The notes: generated by a model not told the origin, from the sequence alone. Counted from the first letter of the stretch, positions 10,341 to 18,258 are shown. The stretch is 32,196 nucleotides of DNA from Trichodesmium sp. MAG_R03 (GCA_023356535.1 JAKQYF010000033.1:1-32196); one strand, 5' to 3'. Numbers and translations are program-made.

Positions 10341-10549
10341 CTAGTATCTAATTGTATTAATTAATATACTTACTAAGCTAATAAAAAAGCTTAAATTCAA
10401 GACAATTCAACCTAAAAATCATATTACTAATTTTTGTAACTAGTGTCTAATTGTATAAATTAATATACTTACTAAGCCAATAAAAAAGCTTGAATCCAAG
10501 GAAATTCAACCTAGAAATAATATTACTAATTTTTGCAACTAGACACTAG
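10341..10549. repeat. Tandem 99-bp repeat with CTAGTGTCTA inverted ends
   Basis: Two adjacent imperfect copies of a 99-bp unit (10341-10439 and 10440-10538), each holding AATTAATATACTTACTAAG, AATAAAAAAGCTT and ATATTACTAATTTTTG. The second is bounded by CTAGTGTCTA (10440-10449) and its exact inverse TAGACACTAG (10540-10549). It fills most of the nusA-ylxR gap. It resembles a duplicated MITE. No coding frame is present. Confidence 0.75.
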
Positions 10550-10582
10550 TAGTAGTTATTCCTAGAATTTTGTGCAATCTAG

Positions 10583-11905
10583 CTAAGTTAATTCTAGAGG
10601 ATATTCAGTTTCATCTTCGTCAATCTCTAAATAATCATCTAGTTCATTAAAATTTTTGTCAAAAGTATTTTCTATTACTTCTATTTCTGGTTCCTCAGTT
10701 CTATTTTCTTCTTGTTCAGTCAATGCCTGACGATTATAGACTTCAGCCGCAACTTTCCTATCTTCTTCAGCATGGTCATATCTATCAGTGTCCTTAATAT
10801 CAATTTTCCAACCTGTCAGGCGAGCAGCTAGACGCACATTTTGTCCTTCCTTGCCAATCGCCAAACTAAGTTGGTCTTCAGACACCAAAATATGAGACCT
10901 CCTTTCCTCTGGATCAATTAAACGAACTTCATCTACTCTAGCTGGACTAAGAGAATTCGAGATATATGTAGAAGGGTCTGGAGACCAGCGAATTACATCT
11001 ATTTTTTCACCCCTTAATTCATTCACCACTACTTGAATTCTTGATCCCCTTGCACCAATGCAAGCTCCCACAGGATCTACATCCCTTTCTAGAGTATCAA
11101 CTGCTATTTTAGTTCGGGGACCAACATACCGGGATGGGGGATTGGCCTCTCTAGCAACTGCCACAATTCTCACTATTTCATCTTCAATTTCTGGGACTTC
11201 ATTTTCAAATAAATAAACCACTAAGCCAGCATCAGCTCTAGAGGCAAGTAATTGAGGCCCACGAGTTGAGCCTTCACATACCCGCTTCAGATAAACTTTA
11301 AAAGTTGCATTAGCACGGTAGTTGTCGTTAGGTAATTGTTCTTTTTTAGGCAGTTCAGCTTCCACTTCTGGTCTACCAAAGCTACTACTTACAGCTAAGA
11401 TAATTGACTGTTTTTCAAATCTCAAAACTCTGGCTTGAAGAACTTCTCCTTCTAAATCTTGAAATTCTTCTTGAATCATTTTTCGTTCCTGATCTCGTAG
11501 CTTTTGAGCTAATACTTGTTTAGTCTGTATAGCAGCCATGCGACCAAATTCATTTTTATCTGGTGTTACATCCAAGAATACTGTGTCATTCAACTGAGCT
11601 TCTGAAGCAACTTCTAAAACTTCTTGGAGAGCTATATGGTGATCTGGATTTGTTACTTTTTCAACAATGGTTTTTGTCGCTAATACCCGATAGCCTTCCT
11701 CTTCAATATCCAACTCTATTTCAATATTGTCAAAGTAATCATCTGTGAAATTGACTCCATCTAGACGTTGAGTCCGTCTGTAGCGTTCATATCCTTTTAA
11801 TAAAGCTTCGCGTAAAGCAGTCTGAACTGCTTGTTTTGGTAAATTACGCTTTTTACTAATATTTCCGATCAACTCTTTAAGTCCAGGCAAACTAACCATT
11901 GACAT
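10583..11905 (-). CDS. nusA: Transcription termination/antitermination factor NusA
   Basis: A 440-aa RNA-polymerase-associated elongation factor controlling pausing, termination and antitermination. The N-terminal domain runs about 1-130 ([20 protein letters not shown] start), the S1 domain about 150-220 ([20 protein letters not shown]), KH1 with [10 protein letters not shown] at 279-288 and KH2 with [20 protein letters not shown] at 347-366. The C-terminal tail (about 380-440) is very acidic, and the additional acidic repeats of proteobacterial NusA are absent, as usual in cyanobacteria. The next gene upstream is rimP, 926 bp away. The start agrees with the family; a second Met at residue 3 is also possible. 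Confidence 0.96.
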   Translation of the reverse strand: MSMVSLPGLKELIGNISKKRNLPKQAVQTALREALLKGYERYRRTQRLDGVNFTDDYFDNIEIELDIEEEGYRVLATKTIVEKVTNPDHHIALQEVLEVASEAQLNDTVFLDVTPDKNEFGRMAAIQTKQVLAQKLRDQERKMIQEEFQDLEGEVLQARVLRFEKQSIILAVSSSFGRPEVEAELPKKEQLPNDNYRANATFKVYLKRVCEGSTRGPQLLASRADAGLVVYLFENEVPEIEDEIVRIVAVAREANPPSRYVGPRTKIAVDTLERDVDPVGACIGARGSRIQVVVNELRGEKIDVIRWSPDPSTYISNSLSPARVDEVRLIDPEERRSHILVSEDQLSLAIGKEGQNVRLAARLTGWKIDIKDTDRYDHAEEDRKVAAEVYNRQALTEQEENRTEEPEIEVIENTFDKNFNELDDYLEIDEDETEYPLELT

Positions 11906-12291
11906 AATTTTTTATCCTCTAAATTTTTATGAATTATTGTTATTGAGGCTCATTGCTTTAAATCTTCGTGAGATTAGGGTCTTAATAGTATAGCTACTCA
12001 ATATTTTTTTTGCTCCTATAATAGCATTTCTAAAAAACTTTTCAATTCGTATATTAAACATGGTAGTCGGGGAGTATGATAGTAGTAAACACAATAATAA
12101 TTAAGGTTAACTTGGCTTAAATTAGCAAAAAAGTTATTGATTGTGTTTTCATTACTTAACAACTGAAGTGTGATATAAATATAGCATTAATACATGGGAA
12201 TTGGTATAAAATTTTCTATTTTTCTTAATTATGCTATGCACAGAGAATACATAGCAATCCTATCTGATTCGTGAGAGAAATGAACTGTTTT

Positions 12292-12330
12292 AAGGCAGAA
12301 GGCAGAAGGTAGAAGGTAGAAGGAACAGGA
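12292..12330. repeat. Short heptanucleotide repeat (AAGGCAG/AAGGTAG)
   Basis: Consecutive 7-bp units AAGGCAG, AAGGCAG, AAGGTAG, AAGGTAG, AAGGAAC. This resembles the short tandemly repeated repetitive (STRR) heptamers of filamentous cyanobacteria. Confidence 0.65.
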
Positions 12331-12362
12331 GTTAGAGTTATTTTTTAACAAGGCATATAATT

Positions 12363-12452
12363 TTATACCAAATTCAGGTATAAAAGCAGGCTTGTCCTAT
12401 CGCCCAATCCCTTATTGAGCAATGGCTGTAACTTTAAAAAATACCCTCTCAA
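12363..12452. repeat. Dispersed repeat family R3, copy 1
   Basis: The reverse strand shares AAAGTTACAGCC, TTGCT-AATAAGGGATT, GACAAGCCTGCTTT and GAATTTGGTATAA with the plus strand at about 28957-29035. The two copies are in inverted orientation about 16.6 kb apart. No frame is present; this is probably a non-autonomous element. Confidence 0.65.
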
Positions 12453-12537
12453 ACTAGGCGGATTTAGTATTACCTAATTATTTAGGATTACTATAGCAAG
12501 ATATTACTTCAGAATTTACGGATAATCACCACATACA

Positions 12538-12565
12538 GTAGGGTTGAACGGCCGTTCAACCCTAC
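12538..12565. repeat. 28-bp perfect palindrome
   Basis: The sequence GTAGGGTTGAACGG is followed without a gap by its exact inverse CCGTTCAACCCTAC. It can form a 14-bp cruciform or RNA hairpin and is clearly GC-richer than its surroundings. It may be a dispersed palindromic repeat or a dyad operator; no other copy was seen here. Confidence 0.8.
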
Positions 12566-12704
12566 AGATAGCGTATGATTTGATCTGGGTGGGTAAGTCC
12601 TGTTACTTATTCAATGAGTAAAATTATTGGGATTACACAAGTTGGATGGTTAGTCCAAAGTCAAACATCCCCTTTGAAGCCCTAAAAAATCTCATAAGTG
12701 CTAA

Positions 12705-12731
12705 CTATTGACAAAAAAACTATGTCAATAG
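12705..12731. other. Stem-loop with 9-bp perfect stem
   Basis: CTATTGACA and TGTCAATAG are exact inverses separated by nine A-rich bases. It lies about 100 bp downstream of rimP on that gene's transcript. No U-run follows the stem on the minus strand, so it is not a standard intrinsic terminator; it could stabilise the rimP mRNA end. Confidence 0.45.
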
Positions 12732-12831
12732 TCTCCCCCTTTCAGGGCAAACATAATCTAAAGGGCAATCAACCCAGTTTCTTGGCTGGTTTGTGTAAGT
12801 CCATAATAACTAAATGATCACTTTTGAATTT

Positions 12832-13293
12832 CTATATTCCTTCTTGTAGTTCAACAGTATTAATGAGATAAAGTGGAATACTTGCCTGTCGCCCTTTTTG
12901 GTTAATGTAAACAGCTGTTGAATCACGACTAATCAGTTGTCCTGTCCAGTTATTTTTACCTTTATAGGGTTCCCAGGTGTTCACAGTTACACTAAAGCCT
13001 TTAAAGGCAATAAAGTCTCGGTCATTATCCAAAAACTTAGAAATGCCAGGACTGGATATTTCTAGTAGATATGGTTCAGGAATGATATTTGCTGCATCTA
13101 GTTGTTCTTCCATAGCATGACTCATTCGTTCACAGTCATCTAAACCTGTGTCTTGATGAGGGTGTCGAATGTCCAATCGCAAAACTGGTGGATACTGGTT
13201 TGTATGAAATACTGCTCCTACTAATTCCAATCCTAGGGATTTAGCAATAGGAGTAGCAAATTTGATGATTTGTGGTATTAATGGATGACTCAT
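12832..13293 (-). CDS. rimP: Ribosome maturation factor RimP
   Basis: A 153-aa protein of normal RimP length, acting in 30S subunit assembly. The N-terminal domain holds [20 protein letters not shown] (about 20-39) and the motif [20 protein letters not shown]; the signature [15 protein letters not shown] (about 98-112) and the C-terminal SH3-like part ([19 protein letters not shown]) follow. The start MSHPLIPQI agrees with the family. It is the first gene of the rimP-nusA-ylxR-infB cluster. A tnpB-derived repeat lies upstream at 13411-13555, so its promoter is probably confined to about 13294-13410 or lies within that repeat. Confidence 0.93.
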   Translation of the reverse strand: MSHPLIPQIIKFATPIAKSLGLELVGAVFHTNQYPPVLRLDIRHPHQDTGLDDCERMSHAMEEQLDAANIIPEPYLLEISSPGISKFLDNDRDFIAFKGFSVTVNTWEPYKGKNNWTGQLISRDSTAVYINQKGRQASIPLYLINTVELQEGI

Positions 13294-13410
13294 GACAAAT
13301 GCAATAAAAAAAAGCGGGCTTTACCCACTCCCCATTGACAATTGTTAACATTTTAATTAGCTTCTAGTATTGTATCTCTATTTTGGTTTTATGTTGACAT
13401 CTTTAACTTT

Positions 13411-13555
13411 TTGACATCTTCCTCCCCTTAAAAGCACTGAGTTTCGTACCGAGCCCTAGCCCCTCGGCGGGTTGACATCTCACAGGCTGCTGCTACTTTG
13501 GCAGTAGTCTTATGCTTGCCAACCTGTCCGTTTTTTGCCTCAGTTAGGGCTTTTT
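13411..13555 (-). mobile_element. Orphan tnpB 3'-end/right-end repeat (copy A)
   Basis: On the minus strand this reads CTGAGGCAAAAAACGGAC, ...AAGACTACTGCCAAAGTAGC, ...GTCAACCCGCCGAGGGGCTA, ...CTCGG and ends AAGATGTCAA. Copies B (15522-15678), C (16012-16204) and D (17969-18112) share these blocks. The layout (hairpins then a GATGTCAA end) is that of the right end of IS200/IS605-type tnpB elements, where omega-RNA is normally produced. No TnpB frame remains. It lies just upstream of rimP. Confidence 0.6.
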
Positions 13556-13611
13556 TTATGAGAAAAAACCTGAATATAGATTTATATTTCATTTAAAAAC
13601 ATTATAGGATA

Positions 13612-15045
13612 TTAATATTTATTAGCTCTAAGCTGTAATTGTCTGGTTTCTTCTAAAAGTTTCTCCACATCTTCCTCACTTATTGCCATCACATAGTTAA
13701 TCTTTACTTCTTCAAGAAATGCTAATACTAAGGATTGAAGTTCTTTTAAAGTATCTTCCTCTTGTAATTCTGCGTTTAGTACTTTGCTGAAATGTTGAAC
13801 TAATTGTTCGGATAATTTTGTTCCCTCTGGATCTGCCATTGCAGTTTTAACTATTTCGTAAGCATTTTGTGGTCCCTCAGTGACAATATTAGATAATTCT
13901 TTGACTAATCTTTCCGATAATTGATTTCCTAAGTTTTCTACTCCTGGTATTTCCTGAAGTCTCTGAAGTGCTGGTGATGAGGTAATTATTTTTTCTACAT
14001 TATAACTGATTATAGCTTCTATCTCTGATTGAACTTGAGGTATTACTTTACAGACAGTTATTTGTACTAATTTAGCAGTAATCGCTTCGATTTCATTTAT
14101 GTTATTTAGATCAATATAAGTTCGTTCTTGAAAGGAAAATATTCGCTTGGCTAATTCACCATTTGTTACATCTTTTTGTACTTGATTAATTACTTGCATT
14201 ATTACTACTTCTGTTAGTTCTTGAGCAATGGAAGCAAGAAAACCTCGGCTTGCTTGTGTCCTGATTGTTTCAAGGTTAATAATCTTAGCATCATTGAGGC
14301 GAATTGTCACAGGAATTATGCGCAATATTTGTATAAATGGTAATAGCAAAAAAATATCATACCAACGCCATAGCATTGCTTCTGGCCAATTAACGCTAGG
14401 ATAACGGCTACTAATTAAAAATGTTCTGCCTAAAAATTCTAAACCAAATATAATAATGAATGGTATTTCAATTATGCCAAAATAATCAGTTAATCCTCCA
14501 GTTTCACCAATACCTCGATAATAATTTTTAGTCATTAATGGTTGGATTTCTTTTTCAAACCATTTAAATTCATCAGTCAATTGATTTTTTGTTAAGTATT
14601 CTTTACTCCAAAAGGTTATCAATGATTCTTTTGCAGAATCTTCTGGGTTCGGAATTCTATCTCTTATGCGATTTTTGATTTTTTCTAAAGAGCCACTTTT
14701 ATTAGCAACTGCAAAAGGATTTTGATTAATCATATCTACAGAGAGTTTTCGTAGCTCTTCTAATTGTTCCTGTACTACCAAAGAATCAACACCTCTAGGA
14801 ATTTTTGTTTTTAATTCTTCAAAAATATCTAGGTATTTTTCTGTGTCTCGATTAGGTTTAATTCCTTTAATAGGGTCGTATATTTTTATGAGACTAGGAA
14901 TATAATCAAAATAGAAATCTCTAAAAGTAATATATGTCATATTAAATAGCACTAGAGTAAAATTGACTAGGGCTAAAAGTGCCATACTTATTTCAAATAT
15001 TAGTACTTTGCGAGTGTTTTGACGAGTATATTTTGTAGTTGCCAT
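13612..15045 (-). CDS. Conserved-looking membrane protein of unknown function
   Basis: A 477-aa protein not assigned to a named family. Three hydrophobic segments are visible: about 14-40 (VLIFEISMALLALVNFTLVL), about 188-206 (FGIIEIPFIIIFGLEFLGRT) and about 228-248 (WYDIFLLLPFIQILRIIPVT). The last two, joined by SSRYPSVNWPEAMLWRW, resemble an S5/S6-like or voltage-sensor-like hairpin (LRIIPVTIRL), but no K+-selectivity filter (TVGYG) is present. An N-terminal soluble part (about 45-185) contains charged helices. The C-terminal half (about 265-477) is a long helical, probably cytoplasmic domain with ALVNQV/SELVKEL-like helices and an acidic end. No signal peptide beyond the first membrane helix. 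It stands alone on the minus strand, upstream of the rimP cluster. Confidence 0.75.
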   Translation of the reverse strand: MATTKYTRQNTRKVLIFEISMALLALVNFTLVLFNMTYITFRDFYFDYIPSLIKIYDPIKGIKPNRDTEKYLDIFEELKTKIPRGVDSLVVQEQLEELRKLSVDMINQNPFAVANKSGSLEKIKNRIRDRIPNPEDSAKESLITFWSKEYLTKNQLTDEFKWFEKEIQPLMTKNYYRGIGETGGLTDYFGIIEIPFIIIFGLEFLGRTFLISSRYPSVNWPEAMLWRWYDIFLLLPFIQILRIIPVTIRLNDAKIINLETIRTQASRGFLASIAQELTEVVIMQVINQVQKDVTNGELAKRIFSFQERTYIDLNNINEIEAITAKLVQITVCKVIPQVQSEIEAIISYNVEKIITSSPALQRLQEIPGVENLGNQLSERLVKELSNIVTEGPQNAYEIVKTAMADPEGTKLSEQLVQHFSKVLNAELQEEDTLKELQSLVLAFLEEVKINYVMAISEEDVEKLLEETRQLQLRANKY

Positions 15046-15189
15046 TGATGATTTCCTGATTTATATATTTGTTTGCGATATTTAAGATTTTATATTCTTA
15101 TAAAATTTTTTCAAAAAAAGCAATCTCTTTGTATTTTGATTAAAATCGAGTTTAAGCTGAACATTGCAATTTATAGAAAACTTAAAGTT

Positions 15190-16015
15190 ATGAATAAATT
15201 ACTGAATAGTTTAATCATTTGTACTATTTATTGTAGGTATTGGCCAACCAGCTAGAGCGATTAGCATTTTCTATGGCGAAGATTTGGGAGCTGGCGGTAG
15301 TTTTGTGCCTAATGGCAGTGCTGTTCAGGCCAAGAATGGTTTTCTGAGTCAACTGTCTGGTACTAGTATCGAAGACTTTGAGAATTCCATAGGAGGAGAC
15401 ACCGGTCCCCTTGACTTCTCCTTTACCGAAAAATTGGGTTTAAAGCCTCGCCCATAAGCGGGGGACTTTTTAGTTGATTTTTTTTCACAGGTTATGTTAT
15501 GATTATTTTTAGTTCACAATAAATATATTAGTCGCGGGTGGGCAATCCGAGACAAAAAACGGGCATTGAGGCCATCATAATACTACTGCCAAAGTAGCAG
15601 CAGTCTGTGAAATGTCAACCCGCCGAGGGGCTACGGCTCGGTTGTTACCCAGTGCCTTTAGGCCGGGGAGGATGTCAAAGGCAGTGCTGGTAAAATTGAA
15701 GGTACTTTGACTTCTACAGATAGTGGCCCTGTGGCCAACAATAGTTTTGATGGGGTCTTTCCCACCTCTGGTAATTAGTTTTGGGCGACTAACAGTCAAT
15801 TCTCAATCAATTTTGATGCGCCTATCGTAGCTTTTGGCTTCTTCCTTAGTGATATTAAGACAAATCCCCTTACCCTGAGACTAGCTCTGGTCGGAGGTGT
15901 AACTCTATACGTTTCGATGGCTGCAACAGTCCCAGCACCTGATGGAGCCCTTGCTTACTTTGGGCTGATTTATATGGATAATCCTTACACGACCGTGATA
16001 GGAATGCAGCCATAA
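15190..16015 (+). pseudogene. PEP-CTERM-like secreted protein, interrupted and truncated
   Basis: The start ATG at 15190 encodes a signal-peptide-like MNKLLNSLIICTIY; a frameshift near 15230 moves the frame to VGIGQPARA then ISIFYGEDLGAGGSFVPNGS. The reading continues to FTEKLGLK at 15442, is interrupted by a 234-bp element (15445-15678), and resumes exactly in frame with GSAGKIEGTLTSTDSGPVAN. A TAG occurs at 15776-15778 (after FPTSGN). The text then runs FWATNSQFSINFDAPIVAFG to VPAPDGALAYFG and DNPYTTVIGMQP and is cut by another mobile remnant at 16012. The missing C-terminus would be where a PEP-CTERM sorting signal sits, so that assignment is an inference. The gene is dead from at least three lesions. 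Confidence 0.65.
15445..15678 (+). mobile_element. 234-bp non-autonomous IS200/IS605-like element (copy B)
   Basis: The left end begins GCCTCGCCCATAAGCGGGGG, which folds as CCTCGC/GCGGGG with a CCATAA loop. The right end has CCGAG...CTCGG and GCCT-TT-AGGC hairpins and ends GGGGAGGATGTCAA. Flanks are TTTAAA on the left and AGGCAGTGC on the right. Removing 15445-15678 joins the host frame exactly (LGLK-GSAGK), and no target duplication is needed, as expected for single-strand IS200/IS605 transposition. No transposase or TnpB frame fits inside; its right half matches copies A, C and D. Confidence 0.65.
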
Positions 16016-16204
16016 ACATATTAGTCGCGGGGGGCAGTCCGAGACATTAAACGGACGCGGAGGCAGGGGTAAGACTACTGCTAAAGTAGCAGCCGCCGAT
16101 GAGACGTTAGCCCACCTTGAGCCTATACAGCTATCCTTATTTGATTTAGATAACTATTAGGTGGATAGGAATCTTCGCGCCTTTAAGCCGGAGAGGATGT
16201 CAAA
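16012..16204 (+). mobile_element. tnpB C-terminal remnant plus right end (copy C)
   Basis: From 16023 an open frame reads SRGGQSETLNGRGGRGKTTA then KVAAADETLAHLEP and IQLSLFDLDNY, stopping at TAG 16158-16160. The GRGG-rich tail and terminal helix fit the far C-terminus of IS200/IS605 TnpB, after the zinc ribbon. The right end follows: CCACCT pairs with AGGTGG across the stop, then GCCTTTAAGCC and the end GAGGATGTCAA. Left-hand homology with copy B starts at the same point (ATAAAYATATTAGTCGCGG). The remnant truncates the secreted-protein pseudogene. Confidence 0.6.
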
Positions 16205-16210
16205 CCTGTT

Positions 16211-16330
16211 CAAGTCATTGAAATTACAGCGCTTGAGGTTTTTATCAGGTACAGCCACCCAGAGAAGATGCCCGCACTACATTATTTTCACTATTTACCC
16301 TGTACATCATTTGCCCGAAATCTGCTGTAT
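16211..16330. repeat. Dispersed repeat family R1, copy 2
   Basis: Shares AGTCATT, TTACAGCGCTT, TTATCAGGTACA, GATGCCCGCACTACAT and CATCATTTGCCCGAAATCTG with copies at 280-403 and 26844-26945. It starts almost directly after the GATGTCAA end of copy C. Confidence 0.7.
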
Positions 16331-16548
16331 CTCTAACAGTAGTAGCGGCATAGTTTTAATTAACTATACTTTATAATTTTGGCGTAAGTCTTCTAAAGTA
16401 ATACCAATTCACTTTCAGGATGTCACAAATAGTTTCAAACTTTAAAATTCAAATAATTACCTGAAACCATTGCCTTTTCAAAGTTTTGAGTCTATCAAAT
16501 CCTGCCTTCTGACTTCTGAGTTCAGTGACATGGTGCAAGAAATCTTGC

Positions 16549-17937
16549 TTAAACAGTAACACCTTCAGTGCGAGCTGCATGAGCTACTGCACCTGCAACA
16601 GCAGTAGCTACCCTAGTGTCAAATACTGAAGGAATAATATTTTCTTTGTCAAGGTCTGAAGCTTTGACTAATGAAGCGATCGCTCTAGCAGCTTCTAAAT
16701 ACATTGTAGAGGTGAGAGTCGTCGCCCGACAATCTAGAGCACCCCTAAATATACCTGGAAATGCCAAAACATTATTGATTTGATTTGGATAATCACTCCG
16801 GCCTGTGGCCATAACTGCCACATCTCCTGTAACTAATTCGGGCTGTATTTCCGGAATAGGATTAGCCATTGCAAATACTATGGGCTCTTTGGCCATAGAA
16901 CGGATCATTTCTGGAGTAACAACCCCCGGCACACTAACACCTAAGAATACATCAGCTCCCATTAAAGCATCTGGGAGGCTCCCTGAAGACTCAACGGCAA
17001 ATGCTTGTTTTTCTGAGTTAAGACCAGTACGATTTTTGGAGACTATACCTTTAGAGTCACATAACCAAATTTTGTTAGCTCCTGCTTTTTGTAATAGACG
17101 AGCGATCGCTATCCCAGCAGCACCAGCACCATTAATAACGATCCGAATATCTTCTAGAGATTTTTTGACCAGTTTTAAAGCATTGATCAACGCAGCTAAA
17201 CTAACTATTGCTGTACCATGCTGATCATCGTGAAATACTGGAATATCTAATATTTCTCTTAGCTTAACTTCTATTTCAAAGCAACGAGGGGCAGCAATAT
17301 CTTCTAAGTTGACTCCACCAAAAACAGGAGCAATATTTTTAACTGTCTCAATAATAGCATCAGTATCTTGAGTCGCAAGACAGATAGGAAAAGCATCTAC
17401 TCCAGCAAATTCTTTAAATAACATAGCTTTACCTTCCATTACTGGTAAGGCTCCTCCGGGGCCAATATTTCCTAGCCCTAAAACTGCACTACCATCTGTC
17501 ACAATAGCAACTGTATTTTGTTTAATGGTAAGGTTGTAAATTTGTTCGGGTTCTTCGGCAACTGCTTTAGAAATTCGGCCTACTCCTGGAGTATAAGCCA
17601 TTGATAGATCGGCTTGGGATTTGAGGGGTATTTTACCTTGGACTTTTATTTTACCACCACGATGTAAATTGAAAGTTCGGTCATACAGGTTAACTACTTT
17701 GATTTCTGGTAAAGCTTTGAGAGCTTGGACAATTTTTTCACTATGTTCTGTACTGTAGGCGTCAATTGTAATTTCTCTGAGTGTGATTTGACGACTTTGT
17801 TCGAGTAGGTCGATATTACCTATATTACCTCCTTCTGATGCGATAGCTTGGGTCACTTGGGCCAACATTCCGGCACGGTTAGGAGTTTCGAGGCGAATTG
17901 TTAAACTAAATGAGGGATTTGGTGTTAGTTGTACCAT
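16549..17937 (-). CDS. NAD(P)-dependent malic enzyme with N-terminal ACT domain
   Basis: A 462-aa enzyme that oxidatively decarboxylates malate to pyruvate and CO2. Residues about 1-85 form an ACT-type regulatory domain (LTIRLETPNRAGMLAQVTQA, GGNIGNIDLLE). The catalytic region starts near 95, with SMAYTPGVG (112-120), TDGSAVLGLGNIGP (147-160), the catalytic lysine K170 in PVMEGKAMLFKEF, the metal-binding EDIAAPRCFEIE (212-223) and the DDQHGTA motif (237-243). The nucleotide-binding Rossmann motif is INGAGAAGIA (268-277). The NADP/NAD choice cannot be read. The cyanobacterial gene is often called me or maeB-like. It is monocistronic here, with tnpB-derived copy D within 32 bp upstream of its start, so its promoter may lie in that repeat. 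Confidence 0.93.
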   Translation of the reverse strand: MVQLTPNPSFSLTIRLETPNRAGMLAQVTQAIASEGGNIGNIDLLEQSRQITLREITIDAYSTEHSEKIVQALKALPEIKVVNLYDRTFNLHRGGKIKVQGKIPLKSQADLSMAYTPGVGRISKAVAEEPEQIYNLTIKQNTVAIVTDGSAVLGLGNIGPGGALPVMEGKAMLFKEFAGVDAFPICLATQDTDAIIETVKNIAPVFGGVNLEDIAAPRCFEIEVKLREILDIPVFHDDQHGTAIVSLAALINALKLVKKSLEDIRIVINGAGAAGIAIARLLQKAGANKIWLCDSKGIVSKNRTGLNSEKQAFAVESSGSLPDALMGADVFLGVSVPGVVTPEMIRSMAKEPIVFAMANPIPEIQPELVTGDVAVMATGRSDYPNQINNVLAFPGIFRGALDCRATTLTSTMYLEAARAIASLVKASDLDKENIIPSVFDTRVATAVAGAVAHAARTEGVTV

Positions 17938-17968
17938 GTTAGGTTTGTTTTAGGTTTTCAGTCCTAAT

Positions 17969-18112
17969 TTGACATTCTCCCCGGCCTAAAGGCGCGGGAA
18001 CTACTGCCGAGTCGTAGCTTTTCGGTGGGTTGACGTTTCATAGGCTGCCGCTACTTTGACAGTAATCTTACACTTGCCTCCACGTCGGTTTTTTGTCTGG
18101 TGAATGCCCTTC
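17969..18112 (-). mobile_element. Orphan tnpB 3'-end/right-end repeat (copy D)
   Basis: The minus strand reads CAGACAAAAAACCGACGTGG, GAGGCAAGTGTAAGATTACT, ...AAAGTAGCGGCAGCCTATGA, ...GTCAACCCACCGAA, ACTCGG and GCCTTTAGGCCGGGGAGAAT, ending GTCAA. It aligns with copies A, B and C. It ends about 32 bp upstream of the malic enzyme start codon. Confidence 0.6.
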
Positions 18113-18182
18113 CGGCGACCAAACCAACAACATGGTAACATATTTCTTGAAAAAAATCAACTACAAAGTGGACAATGTGAGT

Positions 18183-18258
18183 TTTTTTCTGGTTTTAGTT
18201 CTCATTCTATCTGGTTTAACCATTCCTGTGTCAAAATTTTTGCTTGTATTGCTATTGA
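18183..18258 (-). pseudogene. Group II intron reverse-transcriptase scrap
   Basis: The minus strand contains ATACAAGCAAAAA, ACACAGGAATGGTTAAACCA and GAACTAAAACCAGAAAAAAA, which align closely with 24733-24797 of the intact intron reading VIQEWLNQVGLELKPEKN; here the peptide is QEWLNQIE-stop-ELKPEKN. Only about 75 bp survive, next to copy D. It is evidence of a second, older insertion of a related intron. Confidence 0.65.

Larger units (their letters stand above)
11906..12831. other. Repeat-filled spacer between rimP and nusA
   Basis: 926 bp without a gene. It holds heptad-type repeats at about 12292-12330 (GGCAGAA/GGTAGAA units), an R3 repeat copy at about 12363-12452, a 28-bp perfect palindrome at 12538-12565 and a 9-bp stem-loop at 12705-12731. 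The region next to nusA probably holds its promoter, but none is assigned. Confidence 0.6.

Noticed and set aside
12705..12731. Intrinsic terminator of rimP
   Set aside because: The stem is AT-rich and no U-run follows on the minus strand.
15073..15255. A 60-aa plus-strand open frame
   Set aside because: Its upstream part is AT-rich non-coding text; only the last codons are the signal-peptide start of the secreted pseudogene, beginning at 15190.
16805..17224. A 139-aa plus-strand frame inside the malic enzyme gene
   Set aside because: Antisense shadow of a strongly conserved coding region.
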